Source: Pedobacter psychroterrae
GTDB lineage: Bacteria > Bacteroidota > Bacteroidia > Sphingobacteriales > Sphingobacteriaceae
Length of the DNA stretch: 64,000 nucleotides
Reading direction: 5' to 3'
NCBI RefSeq assembly: GCF_004331695.1
Contig: NZ_SJSL01000001.1
Coordinates: forward strand, 1,798,001 to 1,862,000
Part shown: positions 52,582 to 62,590 of the stretch, piece by piece
Layout: every line of letters starts with the position of its first letter
How positions within the stretch are numbered: the stretch's first letter is position 1
Translations under genes and position numbers: made by a program
The notes under the pieces: model-generated
Databases searched by the model: none
The model's input: only the letters and a program-made list of their open reading frames with translations
What the model was told of the DNA's origin: nothing

Positions 52582-53741
52582 GGGTAGAACACCAGCTCAG
52601 GGCATTTAAACAGGTTTTTGAAAACTACGACGGAGCAGTTCCTCTGCACCGGTTTCTTTTCAGTTATTTCAAACAACATAAGCAAATGGGTTCCTCAGAC
52701 AGGCGCTGGGCCACCCGATATATCTATAGTTTTTTTCGTTTAGGAAAGGCTTTAATTAAGGAGCCTCAGATTACCAGACTGGCGATCGCTGATTTTCTTT
52801 GCAATGATACTTTGAGCCTGATTGTAGAGACAGAATTGCCGCTATTAAAAAATGCTATTACCAATTCTGTTAAGGAGAAATTAGATTTAGTAAAAAAGTA
52901 CTTTCCTGAGTTTCAACTGAGGGATGTTTTTCACTTTCAGGAAGAACTAAGCGCAGAGATTGAACACCAGGATTTCTATACTTCTTTTTTTACTCAGCCT
53001 GATTTGTTCATTAGGGTTAAGGCTGATTATTTAGAACAGCTTAAGAAAAAATTAGAAGAGGAAGGCATAACTGCCGAGGCAATCAGTGCTACTGCCTTAG
53101 CCCTTCCTAATGGTACAAAGTTAGAAAAATTAGTGCCAGACCAGAGGCATTACCAGGTACAAGATCTTTCCTCTCAGGCAACCGGAGGCTTGTTTAAGCC
53201 GCAGCAATGGGATTATTGGTGGGATTGCTGTGCTGCTTCAGGTGGTAAGTCCCTGCTTTTGCATAGCGTGGAACCTACTGTGCAATTATTGGTTAGCGAT
53301 GTTAGAGAAAATAGCCTGCACAATCTTGAAGAGCGTTTCCGGGATGCCGGATTAAAGAAATACCAAAAAAAGGTATTGGATTTACTTCAAAATAATGACC
53401 AGGACCTGCATCATTATGAATTTGACGGAATTATTCTGGATGCTCCGTGTACTGGCTCCGGTACCTGGGGAAGGACTCCGGAGATGTTATATTATTTTGA
53501 CACGCATAAAATCAATTATTTCTCGAAATTACAGAAAGCTATTGCGGCCAATGTAGTTAAATACCTTAAAGAGGGCAAGCCCCTGATTTATATTACCTGC
53601 TCTGTATTTAAAGCAGAAAATGAAGAGGTTGTTGAGTGGCTTATAAAAGAACTGCCATTAAAACTTGAAAGAGCGGAAGTAATAAAAGGCTATAACAATA
53701 ATGCAGACACTATGTTTGCGGCAAGGCTAATTAAGCTTTAA
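52578..53741 (+). CDS. RsmB/NOP2-type RNA 5-methylcytosine methyltransferase
   Basis: 387 residues. An N-terminal helical RNA-binding region (about 1-130) precedes the Rossmann methyltransferase core. The two catalytic Cys are in LDAPCTGSGTWGR and YITCSVFKAENEEVV. The SAM-site region is DCCAASGGKSLLL. NOP2/RsmB-type enzymes methylate cytosine C5 in rRNA or tRNA; RsmB acts on 16S rRNA C967, but the position modified here is unknown. The start overlaps the lipoprotein stop by four bases, implying coupling. Confidence 0.88.
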   Translation: MRVEHQLRAFKQVFENYDGAVPLHRFLFSYFKQHKQMGSSDRRWATRYIYSFFRLGKALIKEPQITRLAIADFLCNDTLSLIVETELPLLKNAITNSVKEKLDLVKKYFPEFQLRDVFHFQEELSAEIEHQDFYTSFFTQPDLFIRVKADYLEQLKKKLEEEGITAEAISATALALPNGTKLEKLVPDQRHYQVQDLSSQATGGLFKPQQWDYWWDCCAASGGKSLLLHSVEPTVQLLVSDVRENSLHNLEERFRDAGLKKYQKKVLDLLQNNDQDLHHYEFDGIILDAPCTGSGTWGRTPEMLYYFDTHKINYFSKLQKAIAANVVKYLKEGKPLIYITCSVFKAENEEVVEWLIKELPLKLERAEVIKGYNNNADTMFAARLIKL

Positions 53742-53747
53742 CCAGCT

Positions 53748-54317
53748 CTATAATCCGGTATTGTTTCTGAACAGCTTAATGGCGATGGCAAGTAAAATAA
53801 TACCAAATGCTTTTCTGAGTACATTTAATCCCGATTTTCCAAAAAGCTTTTCCAGTCGTTCGGTATTCTTAAGTACGAAATAGACAAACAGCATATTTAT
53901 AAGTATTCCCACAATGATATTTTGAGTGGCATATTCCGTCTTCAGCGACAATAGGGTGGTCATGGTCCCTGCACCGGCTATTAAAGGAAAAGCCAAAGGG
54001 ACGATGGATACCGTTTCAGGAGCGTCGCCTTCCTTGAATATCGCAAGCCCCAAAACCATCTCCATAGCGATAAAGAAAATCACCAGAGAACCAGCAATGG
54101 CAAAGGAAGCCACATCCAAGCCTATTACTTTTAAGAGCGTTTCACCTGCAAACAGGAAAATAATCATGAGTACTGTGGCGACTATAGTAGCCTTTTCCGA
54201 TTGGATATGACCAGCTTTTTTTCTCAGTTCAATAACAATAGGAATTGATCCCAGGATATCTATGATGGCAAAAAGCACCATTGAAGTTGACAAAATTTGA
54301 CTGAAATTGAATTCCAT
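53748..54317 (-). CDS. MarC-family membrane protein
   Basis: 189 residues with about six membrane helices. The opening FSQILSTSMVLFAIIDILGSIPIVIEL and the segment SIVPLAFPLIAGAGTMTTLLSLK (read in parts) are the MarC signatures (small-residue Pro-Leu-Ala-Phe-Pro motif). The family's function is unresolved despite the multiple-antibiotic-resistance name. The gene is preceded by a long inverted repeat and a promoter box. Confidence 0.85.
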   Translation of the reverse strand: MEFNFSQILSTSMVLFAIIDILGSIPIVIELRKKAGHIQSEKATIVATVLMIIFLFAGETLLKVIGLDVASFAIAGSLVIFFIAMEMVLGLAIFKEGDAPETVSIVPLAFPLIAGAGTMTTLLSLKTEYATQNIIVGILINMLFVYFVLKNTERLEKLFGKSGLNVLRKAFGIILLAIAIKLFRNNTGL

Positions 54318-54337
54318 AGCAGTTAATCTTTATCAGA

Positions 54338-54345
54338 CAAAGGTA
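54338..54345 (-). promoter_or_regulatory. -7 box (TACCTTTG) of marC at the edge of a long inverted repeat
   Basis: An exact TAnnTTTG box on the minus strand, 20 bp before the marC ATG; its TA and one C fall inside the inverted repeat arm that begins at 54343. Confidence 0.5.
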
Positions 54346-54410
54346 GCGTTAAATCTAACAAAAAAGCCACTCCTGTAAGGGGGTGGCTTTTTTGTTAGAT
54401 TTAACGCTAC
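54343..54410. terminator. Perfect 28-bp inverted repeat: bidirectional terminator plus extra stem
   Basis: Arms 54343-54370 and 54383-54410 are perfect reverse complements around a 12-nt loop; three further loop-edge pairs are possible (31 bp, 6-nt loop). The inner part (GCCAC/GTGGC with A6 and T6 flanks) is a normal terminator for the permease on the minus strand. The outer 17 bp (GTAGCGTTAAATCTAAC) extend it well beyond a usual terminator and reach the marC promoter box. Confidence 0.9.
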
Positions 54411-54412
54411 AC

Positions 54413-56110
54413 TTATTTTGTATGTATATTACCGGCAGTCATAGAGCGGTATAGGTAAAGCAACATGTGCGCTGCTGCAAATATCAACGAGAAATAATAC
54501 AGTCCGGTATCGGCACCATCGGTAATTTTATGGTGTATTATGGCGACAATAACTAACAAAACGGAAAGTCCTATACCTACATAAGATACTGTTTTTGTAC
54601 TTTTCACTAAGGTTGCGTGCAGATTGTCAGAAAGTAAACTGTTTCTCATTCCGTAGAACAAGTAAACATTTATACCAATAATCATCCATACTATTAACCG
54701 TACCCAGGTATCTAATGGTAAGAATACCATCATACCCAGACATACCAGTACACCTAAAATAGGGATCAGGGGAACCAAAGGAACTTTGAATGCTCTCGGT
54801 AAGTCTGGCATGCGCTTTCTCAAAATAACAATACCAATACATACCAGGATAAAGGCAAGCAGCGTACCGATACTTGTCATCTCACCAACTACAGTGGCTG
54901 GTACAAATGCAGCAAACAAACTCACAAACACCATGAACAATAGATTGCTTTTAGCAGGTGTGCTGTATTTGGAGTGTACTTTTGAGAAAACTTTAGGTAG
55001 TAAACCATCTTTACTCATCGAGAAGAATACCCTTGATTGTCCCAATAACATAACCAGGATAACCGATGCATATCCTCCCAGAATGGCCAGGATGATTAGC
55101 TTATTTAACCATGGGTAAGCGGGAGTGACTACTCCGGAAGCATCTTTAACACCCATGTTGTCAATGGCAACAGCTACAGGAGCAATACCGTCCTGACCTT
55201 TAAATAAGTCGTAGTTGGCCACACCTGTCATTACGTGTGCAAAAAGGATGTAGAGAATAGTACAGATAAATAAAGACACCAGGATACCAATGGGCATGTC
55301 TTTTTTAGGATTTTTCGCTTCCTGTGCAGCTGTAGAAACAGCATCAAATCCTATATAGGCAAAGAAAACAATTCCCGCGGCGCGTATGACTCCCCCCCAT
55401 CCGTGTGTAAATACACTTTCGTGACCAGGCTTGTCGGCAGGAATAAAATAAGGCGAATAGTTTTCAGAATTAATGTATTTCCAACCTAAAAGAATAAATA
55501 TGAAAACGATCACCACTTTGACGGCCACAATTAGCCCATTAATAAATGCGGATTCGCTGGTTCCCCTAATCAATACAAGTGACATTAATACAATGATGAA
55601 TACAGCTGGAAGATTAAACATTCCTGAAACAATGGTTCCATCTACCAGTGTAGCATGCTCAAAAGGGGACATCGTTATCTCAGCCGGGAGATGAAGGTCG
55701 TAATATGCGAGGAATTTGACCAGGTACCTGCTCCAGCTAATGGATACTGTTGCCGCACCTAATGCATATTCAAGCACAAGGTCCCATCCAATAATCCAGG
55801 CAATAAATTCGCCCATTGTGGCATAAGAATAGGTGTAAGCGCTCCCAGCTACAGGGATCATTGACGCGAATTCTGCATAACACAAACCAGCAAATGCACA
55901 GCCCAGCGCTGCAATAACGAAAGAGACCGTAATGGCAGGACCTGCGTTATTGGCTGCTGCGGATCCGGTTATGGAGAATAATCCAGCCCCGATAATAGCA
56001 CCAATACCTAAAGCTACAAGATTTACAGGACCAAGCGTCCGTTTAAGGGACCCTTCTCCACTCTCTGCAGCTTCTTTTGTAAGTAAGTCAATTGACTTTC
56101 TAAAATTCAT
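54413..56110 (-). CDS. APC-superfamily amino acid permease
   Basis: 565 residues with about 14 helices. LGPVNLVALGIGAIIGAGLFSITG and CYAEFASMIPVAGSAYTYSYATMGEF (read in parts) are the cationic amino acid transporter marks. It is clearly related to the permease at 28293-30236 but has no polar insert before the last helices. The substrate cannot be determined. Its stop is 2 bp from the long inverted repeat that terminates it; a box at 56169-56176 precedes it. Confidence 0.87.
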   Translation of the reverse strand: MNFRKSIDLLTKEAAESGEGSLKRTLGPVNLVALGIGAIIGAGLFSITGSAAANNAGPAITVSFVIAALGCAFAGLCYAEFASMIPVAGSAYTYSYATMGEFIAWIIGWDLVLEYALGAATVSISWSRYLVKFLAYYDLHLPAEITMSPFEHATLVDGTIVSGMFNLPAVFIIVLMSLVLIRGTSESAFINGLIVAVKVVIVFIFILLGWKYINSENYSPYFIPADKPGHESVFTHGWGGVIRAAGIVFFAYIGFDAVSTAAQEAKNPKKDMPIGILVSLFICTILYILFAHVMTGVANYDLFKGQDGIAPVAVAIDNMGVKDASGVVTPAYPWLNKLIILAILGGYASVILVMLLGQSRVFFSMSKDGLLPKVFSKVHSKYSTPAKSNLLFMVFVSLFAAFVPATVVGEMTSIGTLLAFILVCIGIVILRKRMPDLPRAFKVPLVPLIPILGVLVCLGMMVFLPLDTWVRLIVWMIIGINVYLFYGMRNSLLSDNLHATLVKSTKTVSYVGIGLSVLLVIVAIIHHKITDGADTGLYYFSLIFAAAHMLLYLYRSMTAGNIHTK

Positions 56111-56168
56111 AGTTTAAAGTTTAGTTTAAAGTATATGTATAGTGCCGTTTAATTTGTAATTGGAATGT

Positions 56169-56176
56169 CAAACCTA
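56169..56176 (-). promoter_or_regulatory. -7 box (TAGGTTTG) of the APC permease gene
   Basis: An exact TAnnTTTG box on the minus strand, 58 bp before the permease ATG at 56110 and directly downstream of the hppA terminator. Confidence 0.5.
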
Positions 56177-56196
56177 AAGAAAATATTTTTAAAAGT

Positions 56197-56225
56197 AAAA
56201 GGGATTTTTATTCAAAATCCCTTTT
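56197..56225 (-). terminator. Terminator of the pyrophosphatase gene
   Basis: A perfect 12-bp stem AAAAGGGATTTT/AAAATCCCTTTT with a 5-nt loop, 16 bp after the hppA stop. The A and T ends of the stem give a T-tract on either strand. Confidence 0.8.
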
Positions 56226-56241
56226 ATATAGCAGCAATAAA

Positions 56242-58527
56242 TTAGTAGTTTTGAAGTGTATCGGTCACATTTTTAATGGTGTCAATTGTTTCCGTTCCTG
56301 CTGCGTCGACCGTTCTTCTGGTCTCAATTTCTTTTCTGATCTCTGTGGTCACGGGCTTTTCTCCTTGTACCGCTGAGGTTGTAGATCCTACACCTACCGC
56401 AATGTATGGTGCGATGACCAGAGAAACAATTGACATCAGTTTGATCAGGATGTTCATAGAAGGTCCTGAAGTATCTTTAAACGGGTCACCAACAGTATCA
56501 CCTGTTACCGAAGCTTTATGCGGCTCAGATTTTTTGTAAAACATCTCACCGTTAATATTAACCCCTTTTTCAAAGGATTTCTTAGCATTGTCCCATGCGC
56601 CACCGGCATTACTCTGGAAAATCCCCATTAATACGCCTGTCACAGTAACGCCTGCCAGCAAGCCGCCTAGCACTTCAGGGCCAAAGATAAATCCAACAAC
56701 AACCGGAGTAATCAATGCAATGGCACCTGGAAGCATCATTTCGCGAATGGATGCTTCGGTCGAGATTGCAACACATTTTTCATATTCCGGTTTCGCTTTA
56801 TACTCCATAATTCCAGGAATCTCACGAAACTGTCTGCGCACTTCCTGTACCATATCCATTGCAGCTTTACCAACCGCCTGTATACATAATGCAGAGAACA
56901 CGAACGGAATCATACCGCCGACGAACAAGCCAGCCAGTACAGGGGCTTTATAAATATCAATTGCTGATATACCTGCAATTCCGACAAAGGCGGCAAATAA
57001 AGCCAGGGAAGTTAAGGCAGCAGAGGCTATTGCAAACCCTTTACCGGTAGCTGCAGTTGTATTTCCTACCGCATCCAGGTTGTCCGTGCGCTCACGTACT
57101 TCAGGGGGCAGTTGGCTCATTTCCGCTATACCTCCTGCATTATCAGCGATAGGGCCAAAGGCATCAATAGCCAGTTGCATAGCTGTAGTTGCCATCATAC
57201 CTGCAGCAGCAATAGCCACCCCATATAAACCTGCAAAATAATAAGAAGCCATAATACCACCAGCCAAAACCAGAATTGGAATAACCGTAGATTTCATGCC
57301 TACAGACAGACCAGCTATGATATTTGTAGCGTGACCAGTAGAAGATTGCTGTATAATTGAATTAACAGGTGCTTTGCCCATTGCGGTATAATACTCTGTT
57401 ACGATACTCATGATCGTACCCACTACCAAACCAACCAGGATCGCATAGAACACATTGATATTCGAAAATTCATATCCCCTAAGACTTAATGTCTCAGGCA
57501 GCATCCACATAACAATAAAGTAAGATGCCACTCCTGTAATAACAATAGAAGACCAGTTACCCAAATTTAATGCAGTTTGAACATTAGATTTTTCATCTTT
57601 TATAGTTACAAACCAAGTCCCGATGATAGAGAAAATGATTCCTAGTCCACATATTAACATTGGTAACAAGATAGGGGACATGCCGCCAAAAGCATCAGCT
57701 TTAGCGTCAATTTCCTGACCAAGTACCATGGTTGCTAAAATCGTTGCTACATACGAACCGAAAAGATCGGCGCCCATACCTGCCACGTCACCTACGTTAT
57801 CACCCACGTTATCAGCAATGGTAGCAGGGTTACGGACATCATCCTCTGGTATACCGGCTTCTACCTTACCCACTAAGTCTGCACCTACGTCGGCAGCCTT
57901 GGTATATATACCCCCACCTACACGTGCAAATAATGCAATAGACTCTGCTCCTAAAGAAAAACCGGTCAGCACTTCAATCGCAGTTTTCATATGGATAGCA
58001 TTTACACCATCAGCTCCGATTACATCAAAGTAATGAAGGAACACAATAAAAAGACTTCCAAGTCCAAGTACAGCCAATCCTGCCACACCAAGCCCCATTA
58101 CCGTACCGCCTGTAAAAGAAACCTTAAGAGCTTGTTTTAAACTCGTTCTGGCCGCTTGAGTAGTACGTACATTGGCCTTAGTAGCTGATCTCATTCCAAT
58201 ATATCCTGCCAATGCCGACAACACGGCTCCGATCACAAAAGATATACAAATGATCCAGCTGGAATGAAGTTCCACGCCGTTTACTTCATGGACGGTACCA
58301 GAATACGCAAGTAAAGCAGCTGTGAATACCACAAATATGCTGAGCACTTTCCATTCGGCCTTTAAAAAGGCCATTGCACCGTCAGCTATATAGCCGGCCA
58401 GTTCCTGCATATTTTCGTCACCAGCGTCCTGCTTGGTTACCCAGGCACTCTTAACGGCCATTACCAGAATACCTATCAGGCCCAGTACGGGAATAAAATA
58501 GATTAAATTGTTTTGTAAAAACTCCAT
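56242..58527 (-). CDS. hppA: Membrane-bound pyrophosphatase (ion-pumping)
   Basis: 761 residues with about 16 helices. The substrate-site motif [35 protein letters not shown] (read in parts) is intact, with all Asp/Lys for Mg-pyrophosphate. [13 protein letters not shown] has Ala where K+-independent enzymes carry Lys (GNTTKA), so this is a K+-dependent type, most of which pump Na+ or both Na+ and H+. It couples pyrophosphate hydrolysis to ion export across the inner membrane. It is flanked by its own terminator and an upstream box. Confidence 0.93.
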   Translation of the reverse strand: MEFLQNNLIYFIPVLGLIGILVMAVKSAWVTKQDAGDENMQELAGYIADGAMAFLKAEWKVLSIFVVFTAALLAYSGTVHEVNGVELHSSWIICISFVIGAVLSALAGYIGMRSATKANVRTTQAARTSLKQALKVSFTGGTVMGLGVAGLAVLGLGSLFIVFLHYFDVIGADGVNAIHMKTAIEVLTGFSLGAESIALFARVGGGIYTKAADVGADLVGKVEAGIPEDDVRNPATIADNVGDNVGDVAGMGADLFGSYVATILATMVLGQEIDAKADAFGGMSPILLPMLICGLGIIFSIIGTWFVTIKDEKSNVQTALNLGNWSSIVITGVASYFIVMWMLPETLSLRGYEFSNINVFYAILVGLVVGTIMSIVTEYYTAMGKAPVNSIIQQSSTGHATNIIAGLSVGMKSTVIPILVLAGGIMASYYFAGLYGVAIAAAGMMATTAMQLAIDAFGPIADNAGGIAEMSQLPPEVRERTDNLDAVGNTTAATGKGFAIASAALTSLALFAAFVGIAGISAIDIYKAPVLAGLFVGGMIPFVFSALCIQAVGKAAMDMVQEVRRQFREIPGIMEYKAKPEYEKCVAISTEASIREMMLPGAIALITPVVVGFIFGPEVLGGLLAGVTVTGVLMGIFQSNAGGAWDNAKKSFEKGVNINGEMFYKKSEPHKASVTGDTVGDPFKDTSGPSMNILIKLMSIVSLVIAPYIAVGVGSTTSAVQGEKPVTTEIRKEIETRRTVDAAGTETIDTIKNVTDTLQNY

Positions 58528-58939
58528 ATGTTGATCGTATCGTTTTAGTTTAATATTTGTTTTTCAATAGTGTTTTAAACTGTTTTGAAGCGCCTTTCCC
58601 ATTTTACTTTTGATACAATAGGTAAACTATTTAGTAACATGAGGGGGATGCAAAAATAAGCGTGTTTATGTAATTACCAAATTTTTAATGAACTGATTGT
58701 TGTTTTTTTCTAAACAATTCGTTGTCAGCACTGATTTAGCATTATGTGTACCCGTATTTTTAGGCTGTCGATGCTCATATTAATCCGACTTCAACTATGA
58801 TTTTCCAGCAAAAAAGCAATGTTTTATATAGAATTTAGGCAGGAGATTCGGACTAGTGGTGCATCAGGAAATATTTTTAATATATTAGCCTATCAGACCA
58901 AATAAAATTTAGTTTGATATAAACCAAACAAACTAAAAA
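58528..58939. other. 412-bp divergent promoter region of hppA and an APC permease
   Basis: It is an AT-rich spacer between two divergent starts. On the minus strand the TATTTTTG box at 58651-58658 could drive hppA with a leader of about 125 nt. I see no open frame, strong hairpin or repeat. The last 40 bp carry a run of AAACAAAC-type sequence before the permease ATG. Confidence 0.4.
58651..58658 (-). promoter_or_regulatory. Candidate -7 box (TATTTTTG) of hppA
   Basis: A TAnnTTTG match on the minus strand about 123 bp before the hppA ATG; the T-rich match makes it weaker than the other boxes. Confidence 0.35.
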
Positions 58940-60358
58940 ATGAAAGAAGAAATTCAAGACGGTTCTTTTAAAAGAGAGCTGGGGCTGCTGGACGGCACCA
59001 TGCTGGTTGTAGGCTCTATGATTGGGTCGGGAATATTTATCGTCAGCTCAGATATCGCCAGACAGGTCGGCTCGGCGGGCTGGCTCATCCTCGTTTGGGT
59101 GCTCACAGCGGTGATCACAGTCATAGCCGCAGTTAGCTACGGAGAATTAAGTGCTATGTTCCCGAAAGCAGGTGGTCAATATGTCTACCTTAAAGAAGCT
59201 TATAATAAGCTGATTGCTTTTTTATATGGCTGGAGTCTTTTTGCTGTGATACAAACCGGTACCATTGCAGCAGTAGGGGTTGCTTTTTCAAAGTTTGCAG
59301 CTTATCTGTATGAACCTTTCAGTGAAAATAATATACTCTGGCAGTCTGGTAGTTTCACCCTGCACGCTGCCCAGCTGGTTTCTATAGTTACCATTGTCTT
59401 ACTTACTTATATAAACAGCAGGGGAGTAAAAAATGGCAAGCTGCTCCAAACTTTCTTAACCATCATCAAAATACTTTCTTTATTAGGCCTGGTAATATTT
59501 GGCTTTGCACTTGGTGCCAAAGCAGAAATATGGAATGCCAACTGGGCAGACGTCTGGGGATCGCGCTCATTTAGTCTGGATACCATGACCTGGACATCTA
59601 TAGGTGGTACAGCTTTACTTTCAGGTATCGCTGCGGCCATGGTAGGCTCTATCTTTTCTGCGGATGCCTGGACAGGGGTTACCTTCATAGCAGGTGAGAT
59701 TAAAAATCCACAAAAAAATGTAGGGTTAAGCCTTTTCTTAGGCACCTTGATTGTTAGTATTATCTATATCCTTGCCAATCTGATGTATCTGGCCGTTTTA
59801 CCTTTAGATTCCATCGCCACCGCAAAATCTGATCGTGTAGCGGTAGTCGCAGCCCAATACATTTTTGGTCAGGCAGGCACTATTATAATCGCAGTAATGA
59901 TCATGATCTCTACCTTTGCATGCAATAACGGTTTGATCATGGCTGGCGCCCGCGTTTATTACACCATGGCAAATGACGGACTGTTCTTTAAGAAAGCTGC
60001 TGTTCTCAACCGCTTTGATGTGCCTGAATGGGCTTTATGGATCCAGGGAATCTGGGCTTCGGCATTATGCCTGACAGGTAAATATGGGGCTTTGCTGGAT
60101 TTCGTGGTGATCATTGTGCTGATCTTTTATATACTCACCATTTACGGGATTTTTATTTTAAGGAGGAAAATGCCAAATGCAGAACGACCGTATAGGGCGT
60201 TTGGTTATCCAATATTACCCATGTTTTATATCGTAGTGGCAACAGCACTCTGTATTCTTTTACTGATCTACAAGACAAGTACTTGTGGCTGGGGTGTACT
60301 GATCATGTTGCTGGGCATTCCGGTGTATTATCTAACCAAAAACAAGGAACAGGCTTAG
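58940..60358 (+). CDS. APC-superfamily amino acid permease (LAT-like)
   Basis: 472 residues with 12 helices. LGLLDGTMLVVGSMIGSGIFIVSSDIARQVG (read in parts) carries the GSGIF motif, and SAMFPKAGGQYVYLKEAY is typical of L-type exchanger relatives, distinct from the two CAT-like permeases elsewhere in the window. The substrate is probably a neutral amino acid; this is inference. A terminator follows at 60442-60476. Confidence 0.87.
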   Translation: MKEEIQDGSFKRELGLLDGTMLVVGSMIGSGIFIVSSDIARQVGSAGWLILVWVLTAVITVIAAVSYGELSAMFPKAGGQYVYLKEAYNKLIAFLYGWSLFAVIQTGTIAAVGVAFSKFAAYLYEPFSENNILWQSGSFTLHAAQLVSIVTIVLLTYINSRGVKNGKLLQTFLTIIKILSLLGLVIFGFALGAKAEIWNANWADVWGSRSFSLDTMTWTSIGGTALLSGIAAAMVGSIFSADAWTGVTFIAGEIKNPQKNVGLSLFLGTLIVSIIYILANLMYLAVLPLDSIATAKSDRVAVVAAQYIFGQAGTIIIAVMIMISTFACNNGLIMAGARVYYTMANDGLFFKKAAVLNRFDVPEWALWIQGIWASALCLTGKYGALLDFVVIIVLIFYILTIYGIFILRRKMPNAERPYRAFGYPILPMFYIVVATALCILLLIYKTSTCGWGVLIMLLGIPVYYLTKNKEQA

Positions 60359-60441
60359 TTTGCCGCGCAGAAAGATCTCGCGTAGGTGTCTTTAATTGTT
60401 GTATTGCCGGGCGTAGCCATTTACGTAAGGATATAAAATAG

Positions 60442-60476
60442 AAACAGGGATAAGCATTTAATGCTATCCCTGTTTT
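60442..60476 (+). terminator. Terminator after the LAT-like permease
   Basis: A stem of AAACAGGGAT/ATCCCTGTTT plus an inner AGCAT/ATGCT, separated by a one-base bulge, with a 3-nt loop and a T4 end. It lies 84 bp after the stop. Confidence 0.75.
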
Positions 60477-60662
60477 AAAGATGGTTGATCCACCACAGAT
60501 CAACCTAAACCAAACAAACCAACACTATAACGTCTGGAAGTTTGAAAAAGTTTTATTTAATTAAAAATAATTATAAAATTATTTTTGACTGTTCCTGACG
60601 GCTCAGAAAACTCAGGGATAGGTTCCTATCCGATAATAATCAAAATGAATTTTAAGCTATAA

Positions 60663-61001
60663 GACAAGATCAACTATCCGAAAATAGTATACAGCAGGGG
60701 TCCGGTATCAACGGTCAACTGCCCTACGGTTACTTTATCAGAAGAAAATAAGGTGTCATTTTCCTGGCTCCCGGAAGGCCAGAATGAAAATACAAGGGCC
60801 TCAGATAAAGCTACTTTTTTGATCTATAGTGCGGCTAAAAAGCATGCATCCTATTTTATAGCTACAGCTAATCGCGCTGATCTGGGCTTTTCTGTGGTGC
60901 TGGATGAGCAGCTCATTGGCACAGATTTGCATTGCTATATGAGTTTTTGCAATGAAAGCGGCAAATTGGTGGGCAACAGCATGTATGTAGGGCTGGTCTA
61001 A
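60663..61001 (+). pseudogene. C-terminal remnant of a DUF6266-family gene
   Basis: A frame open from just after a TAA at 60660-60662 to the stop at 60999-61001 encodes about 112 residues: INYPKIVYSRGPVS, then KVSFSWLPEG, DKATFLIYSAAKK and HCYMSFCNESGKLVGNSMYVG. This matches the C-terminal half of DUF6266 proteins, usually about 210 residues, but the N-terminal half and a start codon are missing. The 300 bp upstream (60359-60662) hold only the permease terminator and AT-rich DNA. A GTG or internal start would give a truncated product, so decay is the better reading. Confidence 0.6.
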
Positions 61002-61048
61002 AGATTTCAGGTGCTAAGGCATTCATTTTCAGCTAATATTTTGCGCTT

Positions 61049-62575
61049 TTACTGAGCCTCTTTCAAGTCTTTCTTGTCCAGCCATCCTTTCGTAACAATG
61101 CCGTCATTATCGGTGTGCGTTACGTAAATATATCCGTTCTGTTCGTCCACAACAGTGAATTTGGCGTTTACCCATAACCCAAACACACCTCTTCGCGGGT
61201 ATTCCGTTCCGGGACCGTCATAAAAATATAGGGTTCCTTTAGGCAGTTTATATTTCTTTCCATCACTGGCCACTGTAGTCTCCGTAGTTTTAGGACTGCT
61301 CACTGGCGGCGTAGGCTTAGCCTCTGCACCAGTTTGCTTTTCAAATTCTTTTTGCAGACTATCTACATTGGTATCCTGCACTGCGGTATCCATAATGATT
61401 GGTTTTATTGCAGTAGTATCTGGCGATGAATCTGTCACATTCGCCAAGGTATCCGTCTTTTCTTCAATGACTGGCTCTTCATACACAACCTGAGGTTTAA
61501 CATCCCCTCTTAAAATTGAATAGGCTGTAAAACCTGCCAGTGCAATGATTAATAAAATCATGACTGCAAAAACTGGTCTTGATATTTGCACAAAGGCCCC
61601 ATCAGGTTCAGTAATTTCTTTTACTTGCGGCTTTTGGGGTAGTACAGGTGAAGGAATTTCCTGTCTGTCTTCGTGTACATTGTTTAATATAGCCTCCTGT
61701 AGCGAAGCTCCATTAGCAAATCTGTGTTCCGGTCTTTTTTCCAGGCATTTCTTAATGATTCCCAGCAGCCATGAAGGAACTTTCATCTCCCTAGCTTTAA
61801 GGTCTTCACTCCATGATGCCGGGAGTTGGTTTTTGCGGAGCGCCAGGAGATCAGGAACTTCCTTTTCCATATGTGACAGCATTACCGCATTGCGCGAGGT
61901 TTCGCCTTTATTAATCTGTGGGAAAGGAACGGTGCCTGCAAGTAGTTCATATAGGATCACCCCATAACTATAAATATCTGTCTGAAAGAACATTTCCCCG
62001 TCGTGTTGCTCGGGGGCCATAAACTCTACCGCACCTGCATGTCTTACACTGCTACGGCGTTGCTCGTCAGACATGATTGCCAGGCCAAAATCAAGCAGGA
62101 TATAATTGCCAGTATCATCATTGAACTTTACATTGTTGCTTTTGATATCGCCATGTTTCACGCCTACATTGTGGCAATGGGCCAGCGCATTAGCCAATTG
62201 ATCCGCAAGCTTTATGGTCTCCCTGATTGTGAAAACAGGATTGTGCGGTGGTTTAAGCAAATCCTCCAGATCAGGCCCCTCTATATATTGCATCTCGATG
62301 AAAGGAAATGACCCGCTTTCTGTCAGCCCCGAATTAAGAATCTTTACAACATTTGGATTTGGTATCTCATTTACCTTTTTTAATTTTTCGACTTCATTTT
62401 TAAAATTCCTGTAGTTTTTATCATCCGTATTTTCAGTGTGAATTGGGGTAGGTAGAATCTTCACTGCAGTGATAATAGCCCCCATTCTTTTACCTTTGTA
62501 AACAGAGCCCTGCCCACCGGTTCGCAATGCGCCCATGTTCTCTAATCCTTCTGTTATGGTAAATACTTTGCTCAT
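61049..62575 (-). CDS. Membrane serine/threonine protein kinase with C-terminal SH3-like domain
   Basis: 508 residues. The kinase domain (about 15-280) has a Gly-rich loop GGQGSVYKGKRMG, Lys in TAVKILPTP, catalytic loop KHGDIKSNNVKF (HGD replacing HRD), and DFGLAI, with APEQHD after the activation loop. A single membrane helix (about 332-352) leads to a linker rich in Thr/Asp/Pro and an SH3-like domain (about 440-505, ending KGWLDKKDLKEAQ). It is a Hanks-type kinase of the inner membrane with an extracytoplasmic sensor. It follows a paralogous kinase by 15 bp. Confidence 0.88.
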   Translation of the reverse strand: MSKVFTITEGLENMGALRTGGQGSVYKGKRMGAIITAVKILPTPIHTENTDDKNYRNFKNEVEKLKKVNEIPNPNVVKILNSGLTESGSFPFIEMQYIEGPDLEDLLKPPHNPVFTIRETIKLADQLANALAHCHNVGVKHGDIKSNNVKFNDDTGNYILLDFGLAIMSDEQRRSSVRHAGAVEFMAPEQHDGEMFFQTDIYSYGVILYELLAGTVPFPQINKGETSRNAVMLSHMEKEVPDLLALRKNQLPASWSEDLKAREMKVPSWLLGIIKKCLEKRPEHRFANGASLQEAILNNVHEDRQEIPSPVLPQKPQVKEITEPDGAFVQISRPVFAVMILLIIALAGFTAYSILRGDVKPQVVYEEPVIEEKTDTLANVTDSSPDTTAIKPIIMDTAVQDTNVDSLQKEFEKQTGAEAKPTPPVSSPKTTETTVASDGKKYKLPKGTLYFYDGPGTEYPRRGVFGLWVNAKFTVVDEQNGYIYVTHTDNDGIVTKGWLDKKDLKEAQ

Positions 62576-62590
62576 AGTTGTATATGTTTA

